A DNA stretch of 64,000 nucleotides, from assembly GCF_033807715.1 (NCBI RefSeq), contig NC_084599.1, forward strand, positions 14,296,625-14,360,624, given 5' to 3'. Under the pieces are notes generated by a model, which had not been told where the DNA came from, did not search any database, and saw only the letters and a program-made list of their open reading frames with translations. Position numbers and translations under genes: made by a program. The DNA comes from Cololabis saira. Its lineage: Eukaryota > Chordata > Actinopteri > Beloniformes > Belonidae. Of this stretch, positions 46,001 through 57,200 are shown piece by piece (positions within the stretch are counted from its first letter, which is position 1; every line of letters starts with the position of its first letter).

Positions 46001-47046
46001 CGTATTTATACTAAGGGAGGTGTTCTTTGTACGTGAACCCCATCTGCCAAACATATCAGACCTTCAGTCGTATATCCCTGTTTATTGCTTCCTACTTAAG
46101 ATGTCAACCCAGATAACGGATGAGACCCATCAGTGTGAAAACATATGTTTCTGTTAAAGGAGCATGAGGCTCCTTTTAAGAAATGAGGCTCTCTAGCGCC
46201 ACCTTTCGCCACGAGGGCCGTTGGGGGTACTGCAGCCAACAGTGAAGCCGGCACGGGAGAACGCGCATGCAGCGTCATTTGACGTCACATCCGCAGGACA
46301 GCGCTGGAAATTCCGGTCACAATTGCAGCACATTTTGCAGCACACAGCCTGTTCAAGGCAACAGAGAAATACACTAGAGTGCTCATTCGTTTTAGTTTGG
46401 AACGCTTCATCTGACATTATTACTAGAAAACTTAAAACGTATACAAATTTTTTTCATAAATCCTGCCTCAAGCTCCTTTAATTATTTTCACCTAAAGAAA
46501 CACTATCAGTCACAAAACAGGAGGTGACCCTGCAAATACCTTTGAATTGGTAATTAGTCAGATTACCCGTTACTGGGAGACAATAACGGCGTTGGTAACC
46601 CCGTTATTCCCAACACTGGTCATCACCCTAGATGTCTAGACCTTGATGACAAGCTGACGACCATTAATTAGAATCAGGTGTGTTGATGCAGGGAAACATC
46701 TAAAACCTGCTGGACAGCTGCTCTCGAGGACCAGGGATGTAAATGAGGTCTTTCTTCTCGCTCCCAGGCTGGAGGCTGGGACGGCACCGATAACGTGTCC
46801 ACCGTCTCCGCCTACGACCCCGTATCCAAGCACTGGCGCACGGCGGCCCCCATGCTTCACCCCCGCAGCTGCTTGGGCATCGCCGTGCTGGAGGAGCAGC
46901 TGTACGTGGTGGGAGGCTTCTGTAAGGAGAACTGGCAGCAGTGCAGCCACGTTGAGCGCTACGACGGCGCCAGCAACAGCTGGCAGGCCGGGCGTAGCCT
47001 TGACGTGGTGGAGCGGGTGCCGCACGCAGCGGCCTACCTGCCGTAA
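40083..47046 (+). CDS. klhl10: Kelch-like protein 10-like (BTB-BACK-Kelch), 5 exons
   Basis: Substrate adaptor of Cullin-3 ubiquitin ligases; KLHL10 acts in testis during sperm formation. Exons 40083-40207, 42288-42768, 43000-43596, 45095-45244 and 46768-47046, all GT-AG and in phase, give 543 residues. BTB: KELLQEGSLCDAMIKVGDLEFKAHRIILC ... SYFRELFSSNP; BACK: IIQACCDFLQ to VFEAILRWIGF; then six Kelch-type blades with GG/W signatures (YFIGGWEADF, YAMGGCDGYETLRSVERF, YICGGFSVGQPLFSAECY, AGGWDGTDNVSTVSAYD, YVVGGFCKENWQQCSHVERY). Blade order and exon joints match KLHL10. Against about 608 residues in human it lacks an N-terminal extension and some 40 C-terminal residues. Paralogue status is uncertain. 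Introns 1, 3 and 4 are mainly transposons. Confidence 0.85.
40943..41447. mobile_element. Pogo/Tigger-type non-autonomous element
   Basis: Ends CCGTATTTTCCGCACTATAA (left) and ttataatgcgtaaaatacgg (right), flanked by TA on both sides (40941-40942, 41448-41449). Inside, about 41118-41217, the plus strand reads GIITDVQDNSSDTDSHNGDFDE, like the acidic C-terminal tail of pogo-type transposases. So it is an internal-deletion derivative. Nested in the intron 1 transposon. Confidence 0.75.
41810..42080. mobile_element. LINE-like 3' tail in klhl10-like intron 1
   Basis: Begins atatcagaatcagaatcatg tttatttagcc, a frequent fish non-LTR element end, and includes a TTA/TTG microsatellite (42016-42047). 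No coding part. Confidence 0.35.
44040..44940. mobile_element. Interspersed repeat split by a hAT element
   Basis: Reverse-orientation copy of the repeat at 31045-31530: ctcccactaggggagttttt and taataattgctcgggggcca on the left; aggcaacttctgttgtaata, cgctatataaataaaattga on the right. The break at 44156/44876 is the hAT insertion. Lies in klhl10-like intron 3. Confidence 0.6.
44157..44875. mobile_element. hAT element (CAGGGGTCGGCAACC type), non-autonomous
   Basis: TIRs CAGGGGTCGGCAACC and GGGTTGCCGACCCCTG with a perfect 8-bp duplication tcctagag (44149-44156, 44876-44883). The interior is a polypyrimidine tract (44233-44410) and then degenerate repeats of about 21-24 bp, 'gacttttttctcgacatttc' (44410-44700). 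No transposase coding. Confidence 0.88.
45485..46618. mobile_element. hAT element in klhl10-like intron 4
   Basis: Left end CAGCGTTAAAAATAGC, right end in reverse CAGTGTTGGGAATAAC; both continue through 'ggttaccaa.gcc.ttattgt' and 'gacgggtaatct.actaatta'. Flanked by gtcatcaa (45477-45484) and gtcatcac (46619-46626), 7 of 8 identical. Internal palindromes of gacctgactcattctgagtg. It contains a nested TTAA-type element. Confidence 0.75.
46158..46477. mobile_element. piggyBac-like MITE nested in the hAT element
   Basis: Bounded by TTAA (46154-46157 and 46478-46481) with inverted ends AGGAGCATGAGGC and GCCTCAAGCTCCT. GC-richer interior (gacgtcacatccgcaggac) without a coding domain. Confidence 0.7.
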
Positions 47047-47119
47047 ACGCCGTCCTCTAAACCAGCTTCAATCTAGTGTCACATAACGACATATATACAT
47101 TTCACATAAAGGAGAAATC

Positions 47120-47223
47120 TTATTAAAGAGACTTTGAAATGGAAACATGAATAATAAATAATCATCTAATAGTCATCAGTTTATGGTGACTTCCTTCCTG
47201 GTTGCTTTTATTCAAATACCATT
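47120..47223 (+). terminator. klhl10: klhl10-like 3'UTR / polyadenylation region
   Basis: AATAAA at 47153-47158 lies 107 bases after the stop codon. The same 100-bp segment recurs in inverted orientation at 34979-35081. Confidence 0.45.
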
Positions 47224-47830
47224 GAATACAATTCATATTCACAGGTTATGGTTTTGCATCAAATTAAATGACATCAATGAGCCACATGTACTCCACACCC
47301 GTGTGGTTTAAACGGATGAAGGACAAAAGCCTTCATGTCAGCACCGATAATAACTGAAAAGTCCTGCAGGTCACAAAAAGTCTGAAATAGATAAAGAGAC
47401 AAATATCTTATGTCTTGGAGGCGGCCCGCGGAGAAACAACAATTTCACACAGAACATTTATTCAAAAGTCGTGAACTGACAAAATATGGTAAACTAAATG
47501 AATCACCTCATCCAGTAGCGCACACAAGCGCTCCAGGGCTTTGCCTTTATTACCCAGCACACATCGCTGTGAAGCAGCAGCATCCTCTCCTCCTGTTTTT
47601 AAATCTCTTTTAAATACACACTTTCATTCCTTGGCTTTTAACACACGGGGATCTTTATGGATCTTGTATGGCACCTTAAAATGTTTCTATGTCTTTTTAA
47701 ACTCATTTTGGTTAACATACTTTTGCCATTGGTTGGTTGTTTTGTTGGTTGGCTGGTTGATTGGTTGATTGGTTGGTTGGTTGGATTGATCGATCATTAA
47801 TGGTCTAGTCTGACTCAGCCACAAGTTGAC
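47224..47830. other. Intergenic DNA with (GGTT)n
   Basis: No gene recognised. A TTGG/GATT-type short tandem repeat occupies about 47728-47795. Confidence 0.5.
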
Positions 47831-47981
47831 GGTAAAGACGACGCTGAGTGCTTCATGTACCCCTGATAAAAATGAACGGCACGAATCTCTTTATCCGTGA
47901 CGCCCTTCAGCTCTCCACTGAGCCTGGCGCACAGGACACTGGTGAATCAATGCAGTCCGTGCACTTGGGACGCCATCTCCT

Positions 47982-48640
47982 TCAATCTGCTTTCCAGACC
48001 TCTCTGTGGAAACCAACCCTGTCTGCCACGATGAGGTTGGTTTCTTCAAAAGACAGTGAATGCAGCTTGAACAATTCCTTCAGTTTGGTAAATATAATGT
48101 CTCCAGACGGTGTTGGCGCTTCTGTCCGGAGTTGATGTGCTTCTTTGAAGTTGCCGTGTTTCGTTTCGTGGGGCCTTCGGATATTGTATTCCTCGCAAAC
48201 TGCAACAACATTGTTGCAGATGGGACAGACTGGGGATAGACATTTATAAAATCAGGTAGGATGAAAGCATACGTTTTATAATGACAATCTAAAAACCAAA
48301 AAACTAAATGCCATTTTGAGGGAATTTGAAGACATTTCCAACTCGTGCTGGTTCCAAAAAAATTGGTCCGACAGGGATCTGCGTTCTACACTTTATTTCA
48401 CAAAGCTTTGCAAAGCTTTAAAAAACACGCCACCAAAAAACGGGTGCTGAATGAAAGATTTGAGCAAGTTTGTGTTACGCCCCTGTAAGGGGAAATGGAA
48501 AGAAAATTAAGTGAGAGACAGTGTTGCTGGCTTCAGGTTCAGACTGTAATGAACTCACAAATATTACATGTTCACATTACATGTTCAGCAAACTTAAAGG
48601 GAACCTATTATGAAAAACACGTTTTCTCTTGCTTTAATTA
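47982..48640 (-). pseudogene. BED/C2H2-finger hAT transposase fragment, copy 1
   Basis: Minus-strand frame beginning near 48230 reads CLSPVCPICNNVVAVCEEYN, then RRPHETKHGNFKEAH: a CxxC...HxxxH BED-like zinc finger typical of hAT transposases related to GTF2IRD2/ZBED-type proteins. It continues LKELFKLHSLSFEETNLIVAD and stops at 47982-47984. The non-coding part to 48640 (cctgtaaggggaaatggaaa, acctattatgaaaaacacg) is the element 5' end. A second copy in inverted orientation lies at 63505-64000. Early stop; not functional. Confidence 0.65.
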
Positions 48641-49190
48641 GATGCCATAACTGGTCCCCTTTAATGAAATAATTGTCTCCAGCTCACTTTCAAAGTGCAC
48701 AACAGAAAAATATACACCGTCCTTTTAACAGTCAATACTTAAGAAAATAATTAATACTTACATTTTCTCTTGAATTAACTAACAAATGTGTACTGTCTCT
48801 TTAAGAAGCTACACACAGTTAGAAAAATACACTTACACTTAAACCTAACTTTAACTTAATCACACATATCAGTTAAGCATTTGCACCTTTAATAAACACT
48901 ATATCCTTTAAACTAAAACACATTCACACCGTTATTTTCTCGAAATATTCCCCAAATGGATACATGCACATCTGCTTTCTCACTGAACATCACTGGGTTC
49001 GTGCATGTGACCGTCTGCGTCTGTATGACGAACCCAGCAAGCAGGATACATCATGTTTAGCTGACTAAATTCACTCGCTAAAGTTACTCTAGACTGATAA
49101 TTTAGCAGCAAACTGTTCCTTGTAACCTAGAAAACATATTTACACAGTTGAACATTACCTATACCATTTTCCTCACATGTAAGGGGAAAT
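48641..49190. other. Intergenic DNA
   Basis: AT-rich, no recognised gene or repeat boundary. Confidence 0.45.
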
Positions 49191-49234
49191 TACGGAGCCC
49201 CAGAGATGACATGGAGGAAAAAAGATATAATTCG

Positions 49235-49590
49235 TTCCCACAAAATACAAAGTTGTGGCCACGAAATATTAATTTGTTCCCACGAATTACTAATTTGTGG
49301 CCACGAAATACTAATTTGTGGCCACGAAATACTAATTTGTTCCCACGAAATACTAATTTGTTCCCACGAAATATTAATTAGTTCCCACGAAATACTAATT
49401 TGTGGCCACGAAATATTAATTCGTTCCCGCAAAATACTAATTCGTTCCCACGAAATACTAATTTGTGGCCACGAAATATGAATTTGTTCCCACGAAATAC
49501 TAATTTGTGGCCACGAAATATGAATTTGTTCCCACGAAATACTAATTTGTTCCCACAAAATACGAATTCGTTCCCACCAAATAGGTATAA
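49235..49590. repeat. Minisatellite of 'cacgaaatactaatttgtgg / cccacgaaatactaatttg' units
   Basis: About 15 units of roughly 21-24 bp alternating between two linkers, ttgtggc and ttgttcc, around the core 'cacgaaata.taatt'. Because the unit length keeps phase over long parts, both strands are open (LFPRNTNLWPRN on plus, ISISWEQIHISW on minus); these peptides are artefacts of the repeat. Confidence 0.85.
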
Positions 49591-50888
49591 TGTGTGCACG
49601 AAATAATGGACAGCTAGGTAAGCAAATCAAACGCACCTAGGAACTGCAGTAGCCTACGAGTTGTTTTGGTAAATATTCTTTCTTATCATTTTCTTGTCAA
49701 TATCTTGTCGATATGTCCCAGATTTAGACAGTTATTATAATTAGGCGTGTGTTCATTTATTCATGCTCCTGTGTGTCGTAAACGCATGCGTATAGGAGCT
49801 GCAGCCCTGCACACACATCAGGACACTTTTCAATAGAGCTGAGGGCTGGAACAGCCACTACTGAGCGAGGTATATTGATCAAAAAGCCAGATTTCTGCGT
49901 GTCACGAAAGTGTCTCTCTTTTTCAGTATTGCAATTCCCATCGCCATCAGAGGGCGCTGTTTCCTTTCGAGTAACCCGGTTAGCGCAAAGCATGCTGGGA
50001 AAGTCCTGCTGGTTTTCCCGGGACTGGCGGACGGAACATTAACGAGTTCAGGGTAAATATGTTGTTAAATGTGACTGTGCAGAAAATATCAAATGATAAA
50101 CAGTTATCATTAACAGATGCTTACAGTTCATAGAGTTGTGTATGCTAAGGTGTCTGTATATTAGGGTTGCATCTTTCAGAAATAGAAATAAGGAACGTCC
50201 CGATTTCAGCGATTTTCGCGAGCGCCAAAAAAAAGGGACGTCCCCAAAACGTCTAAAATGCATAGAAATTTATATTTTTTATATGAAAAAACAAAATGCT
50301 GTAATAGCATTGAACTTTCATGACTGTACGGACAGCCTGAACCTGAGCATGGTCATCGTAAATTAAACAGTCTGCCTGCATTGGGCAGTTAAACAGAACC
50401 TAAATTAATGACAAAACGACAAAAGACAAGCAGCTCCTGGTCCTTCAGGACTGTGGGAACTCCGAACAGTCTGCTCAGAGTCCAGTGATGAGGAGCTCAC
50501 TTCATGAGCTCCACTGAGCAAAGCACGGTATTTTAAGCCTTCATTTGTTATAATTTTGATTATTTAATTCTTTATTGACTTCATAAAATTAGATTTTTTA
50601 TTTGGGGTTTTCATAAGCTGTGAGCCATAGTCATTAAAATTATAACAAATAAAGGCTTGAAATATCTCACTTTGCATGTAGTGGTAAATAATATATTTGT
50701 TTCACATTTTAATTGAATTTACTGAAACAAATTAAGTTTAGCAATATATTCTAATTTTCTGACCTTCACCTGTATATTATGACCAATAAATAAGAGCATA
50801 ATAAATGTCCCATATCACACCATATCAAGCTCAGGGGATGATTCAGGTAAGAACTGTGCAACAGATGCCTGGCTCCTCTGGGATGTTA

Positions 50889-51473
50889 TGGCCCTTTTCC
50901 ACTAGTATCTGCTCAGCTTGCTTCTACCCGCCACGCCCCCGTCTTGCGCTTTTCCACTACGGGCCAAGGCGGGTGGAGCCGTGCCAAGCAGATACTATTT
51001 CTGTAACCATTCTGGTGAGGTTCTAAGCGGGCTGAGCCGGCACTATATCTGACGTCATCACATTACAGGCACTGATTGGTCGGGGGCGGGGCCGTCAGAC
51101 GTTTGAATCAGGAAGCGGGAGTCAGCGCAAGAGCGACTCACGGCTCGCTGCGATTTTATTATACAGCGCAAACGTCTGTTTGGTGATCCAACTCTGAGGT
51201 GCAGATGTTCATAAACCTGGTGGCTGAGGAGAGAATTAAAAAAGGGATGTAGACGGGCTGTTTTACTCTCAGCCACTCGCGGCTCCAGCTGATTTCTCAT
51301 CTGCGCCGACACGAACAAAGGGGTTTGGCAATCGAGTACGTCACAGCAGCTTCACCCCAACCCCCCCACTTCTCCCCTGGCTGTGGAAAAACAAACGAGG
51401 ACAAAACGGGTGGAGCCGGGACGAGCCGCGCCGAGGCGAGTCGGGCTGAGTAGGTGCTAGTGGAAAAGCGCCA
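50889..51473. mobile_element. PIF/Harbinger-type MITE, copy 2
   Basis: TIRs TGGCCCTTTTCCACTAGTAT and (reverse) TGGCGCTTTTCCACTAGCAC; TTA on both sides (50886-50888, 51474-51476). The plus strand reads [19 protein letters not shown], the same Myb/SANT-like relic as copy 1. Confidence 0.8.
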
Positions 51474-51654
51474 TTATATTACGTTTGTGGAGGTTTCCCT
51501 GCAGCATGCTGCCTGACACATCCCCGGGAGACCTCTGTTTCCTCTTTTAGGAAGAGCTGGGGTGTCTGGAGCCTCTGGAGACATCTTGACTTGACTTTTT
51601 TTTTTTTTTTTTTTAAAGCCGCGCGTGTCGGTGCAGTGAGCAGCATTGAGAGGT

Positions 51655-51780
51655 TAAGGCTGATTTATGGTTCCGCGTTAGACCAACGCAGAGCCTACGC
51701 CGTAGGATACGCGGCGACGCACACGTATGGTGCGCGTTGCCGCGTATCCTACGGCGTAGGCTCTGCGTCAATAACTAGGC
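51655..51780. repeat. CG-rich palindromic element, copy B
   Basis: Arms gatttatggttccgcgttag, aacgcagagcctacgccgta and the inverse atcctacggcgtaggctctg; the right outer arm is lost. Nested in the hAT element. Confidence 0.65.
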
Positions 51781-52299
51781 AACGGAGCCCAAAGGGCCGG
51801 GCCGTCTGCAGGGCAGGCAGAGAGCGCACTGACACATGTTGCTGTCTTTAATATATCCCGTCCTTTATTTTGTTCATTATTGTTAGTTCGTTGTTCGTGT
51901 GTGTGCGTGTGTGACAGACGTGCATGGGACAATTGTGAAATACGGAATAAACTGCGTTCCGCGTAACAATTCCGTATTTCAAGGGACAGGTGGCAAGCCT
52001 ACTGTATATGTTCGATGTTTACAGAAATGTGATGCAGCAGCAAGTATCTCGTGGTGTAACTGGCGTGGTGTCTTATTTTTAACTGAACTCCATATTTATT
52101 CCGTCCAGAATAAAGAACCCAAATGTCCTGTGCTGGTTTAATCTCGCCAGGCTACATTTAAATCTGCTGCATAAACTTCCAGAGCTCTAATGTGAAGCTG
52201 TCCTTTAGAAATAAACGAGAGGCATCGAGAGTGTGTTAGTAGTAAATTACGTTTACACTCCTATTTGCAGCAACAGAGTTGCTTTTTGCAACATACAGC

Positions 52300-52640
52300 A
52301 TTGGCCCGAATATAAGAGGATGTTTTTTGCATTGATATAAGACTGAAAAGTGGGGGTCGTCTTGCACTCGGGGTCTAGACATCATACCCATCACACCGCT
52401 AGATGGCGCCAGAGATCTTTAAAGTGAACCTGTGACGAAGAAGAAAAATAAAAAATAGCGGATCAAGAAAAGACAAGAGATGACAGAAAATGGAGAAACG
52501 TAGGGACACTGGAGAAAAGTGGGTGGAAGGTCGGCAGGTTAACCGGCAGCTGAGGAGAAATTATGATGCAAACTTCAAGATGATGATTTGAATGAGGCAA
52601 AATAACATGCTTTTTCTTCCGAATACATTGTTATAATCGT
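52300..52640 (+). mobile_element. Pogo-like transposon fragment
   Basis: Plus strand encodes KWVEGRQVNRQLRRNYDANFKMM, like the start of the helix-turn-helix region of pogo/CENP-B-type transposases (YDANFK). Upstream sequence gaatataaga...gggggtcgtcttgcactcgg is a recurrent transposon end. The block 52528-52640 recurs at 53828-53957. Broken by stops. Confidence 0.35.
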
Positions 52641-52719
52641 GGCCACAAATTAGTATTTTGTGGGAACGAATGACATCTTTTTTCATCCATGTCGTCTCTG
52701 GGGCTCTGTAGATGTTGCT

Positions 52720-53820
52720 ACGTCGCAGAATAATTGTAAAATGTTTCTTGCCCTAGATCTTAGTCGTATACAGAGAGACCACGCCCACCTCCTACACCCA
52801 AGATTTCCACCGTTGCCGAACGGGTAAGTGCTAAGCTCTGCAGCATTAAACAAGTATCTACCGGTAATGTTACTTTGACGAGGCCAACTGTTTGAACAGC
52901 ATGTTAAACGGTTAGACACCAACCAAACAAGGATAGAGTTTTTTTCTTTTTAACAAACCTTTATTTTAAGATTTTAAACACAGTCAGAAAATTGATCATG
53001 AACAATACAAGGTCTGGCATCAAGAAAATAAGCAGATAAATTACAAGACATACATTGAATGAAGTCCGTAGGTTATTGCATATGTAACATAAGCTCAATA
53101 GGTTCAGCTTAAATCCTGCTAAAAGAGACAAACACGACATCTCCAGATGGGTTAATGGTTGAAGGTCTAGAAACTATCAAAAAGAATATTAGGGGTGGTG
53201 ACAGGCTAAAATTATTACTACAAAGGGAAACTTTCTACATATACACTTTGCAGGCCATGACATACCCAGGATTAAATGAAGAAATTGATTTTAGTCCTTA
53301 TTTGTAATGACTTCTCAGTTTATAAGTGGTTTTCTAGTATTGGTAGCTGTCCTTATCTAAGCCTGCTGCCACTTACTGGCTCTTTATGTATCTTCTTTTG
53401 TTTGTATGTTTTTTTCTTCTCTCTACCTGGCCATTCACTGGCGTTTGACACCTGCGTGGCCACCTAGTGGCCCTTGCATGTAATGTTTACCTGGGAAATG
53501 GGTCATGTGACTTCCTACCTGTGCAGGGCAGGTGTATATCATTAGGAATTCCTGTTTGAGCAGTACCCTGAAGAAGGCTTGCGCCGAAACGCGTGGGTCT
53601 CTGCTCCCATGTTTTTATACGTATTAGCCATGTTTCAATAAAGGCTTTTTAATATTTTTCCACAAGAACAGTGCCTTGGACTCCCTTTTTTGACTAGATT
53701 TTGTTTTTTTCCCCAACACCAAAGAGCACCTTCAAGATTTTTTCTGAACAATTCCCTGAGCACTTCGGATTTTCTCTTCACTTGATGACGACATCTGTTG
53801 GTTCAAAGATGTGCCTGCAT
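52720..53820. other. Intergenic DNA with a Penelope-like ribozyme-like motif
   Basis: No gene recognised. At 53568-53590 CTGAAGA, a GGC/GCC stem and GAAAC follow in order (ctgaagaaggcttgcgccga|aac), the core arrangement of hammerhead ribozymes found in Penelope-like retroelement ends. No Penelope reverse transcriptase is present. Confidence 0.3.
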
Positions 53821-53827
53821 TGCGTAG

Positions 53828-53957
53828 TCAGTGGGTGGAAGATCGGCAGGTTAACCGGCAGCTGAGAAGTTATGATGCAAACTTCAAGATGATGATTTGA
53901 ATGAGGCAAAATAACATGCTTTTTCTCTCGAATACATTGTTATAATCGTGGCCACGA
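53828..53957. repeat. Second copy of the 52.5-kb fragment
   Basis: gtgggtggaagatcggcagg, taaccggcagctgag, gatgcaaacttcaagatgat and cgaatacattgttataatcg repeat the block at 52528-52640, with small deletions. Direct repeat about 1.3 kb apart. Confidence 0.6.
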
Positions 53958-54217
53958 GATAGATAGGGTGAGATGATTTGCTTTGGTGACACCTGAAAGG
54001 AAAAGAAAAGGGTTTTCACTGGCACTTTAAACATTGTTGCATATCGTAGACTGATGAGCTTTAAATTACTGGTCCAATAACGGACACATGCCTGTTCTTG
54101 TCAGGTTTCCGCTGTGTTTGATAGATTGATGACATCATCATTCCCCAGTGTCTCCTTGTGCAGGATCAGACCAGCTTCTTATGTCTCCACAGCGAGCTGA
54201 CACTTTGGTCACACATC

Positions 54218-57200
54218 ATGGCAGCAGTACCGGATCAACCCCAAGCTTTGAATAGCGGGACGAAAGCAGCTGGGGACAAATCTTCCAAAAAGTCCAAGAA
54301 AGTCCTGTCCAAGGAATTGAAAGTCAAATACTATAAGGGAGCTTGGGTGAACATTGGACCGGCAGTTGATAAGTGGTGTGCGATGAAAGCAAAGCATAAA
54401 ATAAAGTCAAATGCAGACATGGCCTTGTATCTTCTAGACACGTGAGTTCTTCTCTAACAGCTTTGCAGCTTTGAATGTGGCTTGCTGTTAAAATCATCAT
54501 CATAACCTTTCTTTTGAGTTTTCAGCTTTCCCTTCTGCCGCACATCTAAACCCTCCCTGGGTCGTAGAGGGAGTTAGCTGTGGCCACAGTGGACTGAACA
54601 ACAAATAAATGACGACAGAACTCAATATTGATCATAGTTATTATTTTCATCCCAAGTTTCTTTGCATTACCTACTCATTAGAAAGGTTATCTCTGTCGTC
54701 ACATGTTTATCTGCTCAAAGCAAAAAGCAAAATGGCTGCATTTCTTTGATAATTCAGCATTTAACATGGATGTTTATTATAACCTATAAATCACTAGGAG
54801 TTGCTTTTGCTGGTATTTATATTGAGATGGAGCTAAAATCTCCTGAAAACCTACACTTGGATGAATAGATGTCGTCCTCACAGTAGTGTTTTAGTTCTTG
54901 AGTGTGTTTGTGTGTGTTTTGGTAAAGAATGGAGAGCCATCCAACCGGAAGAGTTTCAGCTGAAGCCAGTAGTCTGAAGAAAACATTCTCCAAATCAGAA
55001 GTAAGTGAAAATGTTTGAGATTCTTTTTACCTTTTTCTATCCACACTTATATGTATAAATGTTTGTATCTGGAGTTCAAGTAATTTTCTGTGCAAATTAC
55101 TTAATTTCAGTAATAAAGCCATCATGCAGATTTTATAAAAAAGAAAAATAGATACATTTTCCCCCCACAAGTTGACAGAGTTCTCAGTGCCATAAAGGAA
55201 ACTTTTGTGATAATGTTTGATCAAAATATTCCAGATATATTCCAGCGAAAGCTCCTCTTTCATCCGTGTGTGTACAGCTCTGCTAGCAGGAGGTGGTGGA
55301 AGGTGCGGGATCTCTCAGAAACAACACCATCTTTCTGAATTTTGTAGCAGCTTACCTTCGTCTGAGTTCTCAACTTCTGATGTGTAACAGTCGGATTCAA
55401 TGCTCTGTTAGCACTATTGAACTAACTAATGAACTGTTAAATACATAGATAGAATAACCTATCTGACCATCCATTGATTAAACTACCAGTTCAAAACTTG
55501 AATTTGAAAACATCTTAAAGATGGAATAGTTGGGAAATTTTCAAGAATGAGAAGAACTTTGAAAGCACCAGTGACACGGCCATCGTGACATTGATATGCA
55601 GTCTTATCGCCAAGGAAACGCCACACAGACACTGCATCTTTTTTTCTTTCTTTTTTTACCGTAGTCGTCCCAGGTACAGGATTTTCTTTTCTCACCCACA
55701 GGGTGTTTTATTGGCAGCTCCATCTCCCTGCTCGGCTGCAACAGGTCGTGCACAACCACAGAAACTAATCATTTGGTAAAATAATAGGTCACTTTGTTAC
55801 TAAATTAAAACGTTAGTGCTGTAATGTATTATAAAAAAGTATTTTAGTAAAATAAAGTTGAATTAGCTGTCTAAACGTTTTCTTCCTCTTTGTAGAGACC
55901 CACCTCTGTTTTTCACCTGCTGGTTTTCTCTCTCTCTGATTTGCGCCCGTGCAGTTATGGACACAAACCATACTTGGAAGCAGTTGGTAATTTGTGTGTT
56001 TTGTACTACAGCTTGAGCATTTGGGTGTGCTGGGATTGACTTGCCTCTGAAACCAGCCTCTACTGGAGCAGCAGTTTTATGTGACCTCTTAACTTTTCAG
56101 CCTCAAAGGTTTCTTTGTGTTGTCAAATCTCTTCAGACGTGGACAGAAAATTCTTCTGCTTTGGGCTTGAGGGGCTTCCAGTGGGAAAGAAATGTTGCAT
56201 AGACAGAGACAGAGTATCAGTTTGGGTGCAGATGTCATGAAATCATTTAAGAAATGGAAATGTGTCAGTATTTAGAGCTGACGTTTGTTTCTGATAGGAA
56301 GTTAAACCAAAGTTGTGCCACAGAGACTTTAGAGCTTTGATTTCACTGATAGTCTCTTTTCTGTATTTTCAGCGTATAAGCTCAACAGAATAATTTGCTT
56401 CCTTAAAATGTAATATGAGCTACCATTCCCTGCCCTCCCTCACTCGTCCCCAGTCTCAAACGTCTTCAGTACAATTATCATTAGAGTATACACTTAACAT
56501 ACCAGAAGTATTTATTTTTAATTTACGAGGTTTTGCAGAAATATGACATTTGCTATTTAGGATTTACACCAAAGTGCCTGTTTTCAGAGGCTCCAACATA
56601 TTTGGGCAAAAGTGGGGGGAAAAACTACACTAATTGTAACTATAATTTTTAGTATTTAGATATAGGTAAATCCTTGGCAGTCAGTCTGACGTTTGGAGCT
56701 TATGGACATTGCTCCAGGGCTTGAAATTAGACCACAACAGTCCAGAATGGTGGTAAGAGGCCGAAAGCTCCATTGAGACGGGTAGAAAGACTCAGCGTTC
56801 ATCCAGGTCTGCATCTTAAAAAGCGTTGTTTCTGACCTCTAGAAACCTTCTTGGTTGCTAAGCAACTGGGGCTTTCTGTAGGTGCTTCATGCATGCAAGT
56901 GCCTCAATAACTTTCAATTGTTTGAGCTCTAATTATGATCTTTGATTACAGGTATTTCAGGTAAGTGCTTTCCATCTTAAATTTAACTTATTTATACTTA
57001 TGAAAAAAAGAATAGTATAACAGACTAAACTGGCTGCACGAATCGTCATCTGGCTGTAATGTGAAAGCAGTGGTTGTTATGCACAAAACTTTAATCGTCT
57101 GTTTGTCCGATCAAACCTTCACGCATGTGTTTGGGTGTGTGTGCAGGTTCAAAAGCTGATTGAGCAGGAGATGCACAAAACTGTGAAAAACAGCGAGACC

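Larger units (their letters stand above)
50162..52001. mobile_element. hAT-type element (TAGGGTTGCC family), copy 2, with nested inserts
   Basis: Ends tagggttgcatctttcagaa and acaggtggcaagccta, flanked by a perfect 8-bp duplication ctgtatat (50154-50161, 52002-52009). End sequences match the 35296-35864 element. The extra length comes from a Harbinger-type MITE (50889-51473), a poly(T) tract (about 51596-51614) and a palindromic element (51655-51780). Confidence 0.82.
49193..52712. mobile_element. Probable composite transposon with mirrored ends
   Basis: Left end ggagccccagagatgacatg, then ataattcgttcccacaaaat and ttgtggccacgaaat. Right end, in reverse, agagccccagagacgacatg, then cattcgttcccacaaaatac and ttgtggccacga. 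The arms are about 75 bp. The 50162-52001 hAT element would be a later insertion. No transposase for the outer element was found and no target duplication is clear, so two separate insertions remain possible. Confidence 0.4.

Noticed and set aside
49235..49590. CRISPR-like array of short repeats
   Set aside because: Units are contiguous variants of one sequence without unique spacers, in a vertebrate genome; it is a minisatellite.
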